From positions 1 through 64,000 of the forward strand of contig NZ_JAWDKB010000001.1 in assembly GCF_032714495.1 (NCBI RefSeq): a DNA stretch of 64,000 nt, read 5' to 3'. Every line of letters begins with the position of its first letter. Positions within the stretch are counted from its first letter, which is position 1. The notes under the pieces are model-generated. The model did not search any database, was not told the origin of the DNA, and was given only the letters and a program-made list of their open reading frames with translations. Made by a program: the position numbers and the translations under genes. Shown one piece after another: positions 62,352 through 64,000 of this stretch. The stretch is from Methanorbis rubei. Its GTDB lineage: Archaea; Halobacteriota; Methanomicrobia; Methanomicrobiales; Methanocorpusculaceae.

Positions 62352-63002
62352 ATGGATCAGGCTGAGATTCTCACCGTTGTTCGCGATCATGTCCGCTCGT
62401 GCTCGCTTGGCGAGTCGACCGGTCATGACTGGTGGCATGTGGTTCGTGTCGCCTCCCTTGCGGCAAAGATCAATCAATCAGCCGGAGGAGATCCGATCAA
62501 AGTGGAGCTGACCGCTCTGCTGCATGATGTTTTTGATGAAAAGTTCTATGAGGGTAACGTCGCTGATGCTCTTAACGCTCTCATCGATCAGCTTGGTGTT
62601 CGTGCGGCGCTTTCGAATGAGATCTGGGACGGCATCATCTTTGATATTCTGCATCTTGGTTTCAAAGGCGGTTTTGATCAAACCCCTCTGTCATTGGAAG
62701 GACAGATTGTGCAGGATGCCGACCGGCTGGATGCTATTGGGGCTATCGGCATTGCGCGGGCATTTGCGTACGGAGGGGCAAAGGACCGTGAAATCTACAA
62801 CTCTGATGAAGAAGTTGTAGCAGTTGGAACTGCTGCTGAGTACCGGAGCGGCAGCCGTCACACCATCAATCATTTTTACGAAAAACTTCTGCTCCTGCGG
62901 GACCGGATGAACACTCCTGAGGGCCGTGCAATCGCAGAGCAGCGACATAAGTATATGGAAGAGTTTCTCGCTGAGTTTTATCGTGAGTGGGAAGGAGAGT
63001 AA
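62352..63002 (+). CDS. HD-domain phosphohydrolase
   Basis: A 216-residue YedJ-like HD protein. Metal ligands: His in GHDWWH, HD in LLHDVFDE, and Asp in DADRLDAIGAIG. The family dephosphorylates nucleotides or related phosphates; the substrate is unknown. It is monocistronic and convergent with the HepT-MntA pair. Confidence 0.88.
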   Translation: MDQAEILTVVRDHVRSCSLGESTGHDWWHVVRVASLAAKINQSAGGDPIKVELTALLHDVFDEKFYEGNVADALNALIDQLGVRAALSNEIWDGIIFDILHLGFKGGFDQTPLSLEGQIVQDADRLDAIGAIGIARAFAYGGAKDREIYNSDEEVVAVGTAAEYRSGSRHTINHFYEKLLLLRDRMNTPEGRAIAEQRHKYMEEFLAEFYREWEGE

Positions 63003-63005
63003 CTC

Positions 63006-63350
63006 TTACCATCCCTTCTCTGCTAAGATTTGATCAATACCAATTTTCAGAGCAGGAATATCATTCTGCAAAACATCCCAGACCGTCTTCCAACTCACAT
63101 CATCGTAACTGTGGGTAAGCCGGTCCCGCATTCCTGCAATCAGCCGCCATTCGATTGTATTGTGCTCGTTTTTTGTTGCATCCGAGAGATTCTTGGAAGC
63201 TTCACCGATGATCTCCAGCGCTTTTGTTATCATATGCTGAGCGCGTTTGTCGCTTGTCAGTTCCGCATAGGTAAGATTTTGAAAATTCTCTTCAAGAAAT
63301 TCTATCTCATCATGAATATGGCGAATGTAGACACTGTCATGCCGGCGCAA
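63006..63350 (-). CDS. hepT: HepT-type HEPN toxin (DUF86)
   Basis: A 114-residue helical HEPN ribonuclease-type toxin with the motif Rx4HxY (RDRLTHSY, Arg75, His80, Tyr82). In studied systems the partner MntA adds AMP units to this tyrosine to silence the toxin. The start is TTG; it overlaps mntA by 14 bases. Confidence 0.88.
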   Translation of the reverse strand: MRRHDSVYIRHIHDEIEFLEENFQNLTYAELTSDKRAQHMITKALEIIGEASKNLSDATKNEHNTIEWRLIAGMRDRLTHSYDDVSWKTVWDVLQNDIPALKIGIDQILAEKGW

Positions 63351-63657
63351 TCATAATCACCTCTTCCTCAATAAACGGTCTGAGGTATCTGCTGATTGCA
63401 TCGTCCAAAACCACGTCAACGGATCGTTTTATTTTATCTTCAAGATAATCAGCAAGATGCACTAAGTTCGCGAGCGTATACTCTCCCTCGCGGAATCCGA
63501 CGACAATATCCACATCACTTTCCGGCGTATCCTCTCCTCTGCTTACTGATCCGAACAGACCGATCGTTCGTACGCCGAAATGTTCCTGCATGTACGCCAG
63601 CTCACGCTCAAGCAGTGCCAGTACGTCTTTTTTGATACTCACGTAGGATTGTGTCAT
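63337..63657 (-). CDS. mntA: MntA-type nucleotidyltransferase antitoxin
   Basis: A 106-residue minimal nucleotidyltransferase. The catalytic pattern GS-x10-DxD is seen as GSVSRGEDTPESDVD, with Gly36, Ser37, Asp48 and Asp50. It probably adenylylates the HepT tyrosine. It comes first in the two-gene minus-strand unit. Confidence 0.88.
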   Translation of the reverse strand: MTQSYVSIKKDVLALLERELAYMQEHFGVRTIGLFGSVSRGEDTPESDVDIVVGFREGEYTLANLVHLADYLEDKIKRSVDVVLDDAISRYLRPFIEEEVIMIAPA

Positions 63658-63733
63658 CTTTCTGATGGTTACACAGTAATAGTCTGCCTGAGATAATGAT
63701 ATTTTCTCGAGCCCTGATGGTTAAATGGGAAAC

Positions 63734-63745
63734 AAGTATAAACAC
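63734..63745 (+). promoter_or_regulatory. TATA box of gltX
   Basis: AAGTATAAACAC, identical to the box of the ATP synthase operon, is about 30 bases before the ATG, so the message is nearly leaderless. Confidence 0.55.
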
Positions 63746-63771
63746 CCCGCCCGCCAATATAATTCCCGCAA

Positions 63772-64000
63772 ATGTCCGATACAAATATTCGTGATGATAT
63801 CTTTCTTTTCGCTCTGCAGAACGCAGTAAAACACAAATCGGTTCCAAAAGCCGGTGCAATTCTCGGCTCTGTTATGGGTGCCCACCCTGAACTCCGCAGT
63901 CAGGCCAAAGAGATCAATGCCATGGTTCCTGCAATCCTTGCAGAAGTTGAGGCAATGTCTGTTGAGGAACGTGAGGCAAAACTCACCGCCTTATCGCCTG
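63772..64000 (+). CDS. gltX: Glutamyl-tRNA synthetase, N-terminal fragment
   Basis: The 76 codons in the window begin MSDTNIRDDIFLFALQNAVK and continue KHKSVPKAGAILGSVMGAHP. This is the extra N-terminal helical region of archaeal and eukaryotic GluRS that precedes the catalytic domain. The gene runs off the right edge, so the HIGH and KMSKS motifs are not visible. Confidence 0.88.
   Translation, partial: MSDTNIRDDIFLFALQNAVKHKSVPKAGAILGSVMGAHPELRSQAKEINAMVPAILAEVEAMSVEEREAKLTALSP

Noticed and set aside
1..64000. CRISPR arrays, transposases, integrases or prophage genes
   Set aside because: No regularly spaced direct repeats and no protein with such motifs were seen; the dispersed repeats are irregular and have inverted-repeat structure.

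Overview
The window comes from a methanogenic archaeon of the Methanomicrobiales, most likely a Methanocorpusculum-like organism. The grounds are the archaeal information-processing genes (thermosome, LonB, aIF2-beta, Nob1, RpoD/L/N/K, eukaryote-type ribosomal proteins), an archaeal mevalonate pathway using isopentenyl phosphate kinase, an A1A0 ATP synthase operon, the start of a formate dehydrogenase, and many archaeal type IV pilins. TATA-like boxes, GGAGGTGA-like ribosome sites and leaderless starts are also archaeal. There is no CRISPR array, transposase or prophage gene.

Layout. 1-10.2 kb is mostly core genes: fdhA 5' end, tRNA-Ser, thermosome, gfcR, nob1-prs, lonB, tldD-tldE. 10.4-25 kb is an accessory surface-structure region: ribbon-helix-helix regulators (one apparently tethered in the membrane), two KaiC-like proteins with altered P-loops, a pilus secretion ATPase with a double GspF/TadC-type membrane protein, three single pilins, a BofA-like membrane protein and an operon of three minor-pilin-like proteins. 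25.2-33.5 kb is the ahaHIKECFABD operon. 33.6-39.7 kb holds a lipoprotein, two tandem-duplicated pilins with different C-terminal heads, pgk and a PKD-bearing pilin. 40-43.1 kb is a VTC-DUF4956-CotH operon. 43.4-49.5 kb has purL, an aIF2-beta/TRAM fusion, rpoL and two alpha/beta hydrolases. 49.9-62.1 kb is the conserved archaeal block tRNA-Ser, rps13-rps4-rps11-rpoD-rpl18e-rpl13-rps9-rpoN-tRNA-Pro-rpoK-eno-rps2, then MEMO-mvk-ipk-fni-rnj-idsA. The end has an HD hydrolase, a MntA-HepT toxin-antitoxin pair and the start of gltX.

Most unusual points. (1) A broken copy of the first codons of pgk, together with the spacer in front of pgk and the end of a pilin gene, lies 15 kb away behind another pilin; this is the scar of a segmental duplication that also shuffled pilin C-terminal heads. 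(2) A family of mosaic inverted-repeat elements occurs in at least eight intergenic spaces. (3) The pilus locus combines KaiC-like proteins lacking the P-loop lysine with a two-helix membrane protein ending in a DNA-binding-like domain. (4) A candidate small RNA ending in a UUCG-type terminator precedes a tRNA-Ser gene.

All calls come from reading the sequence; no database search was run, and family names rest on recalled motifs.
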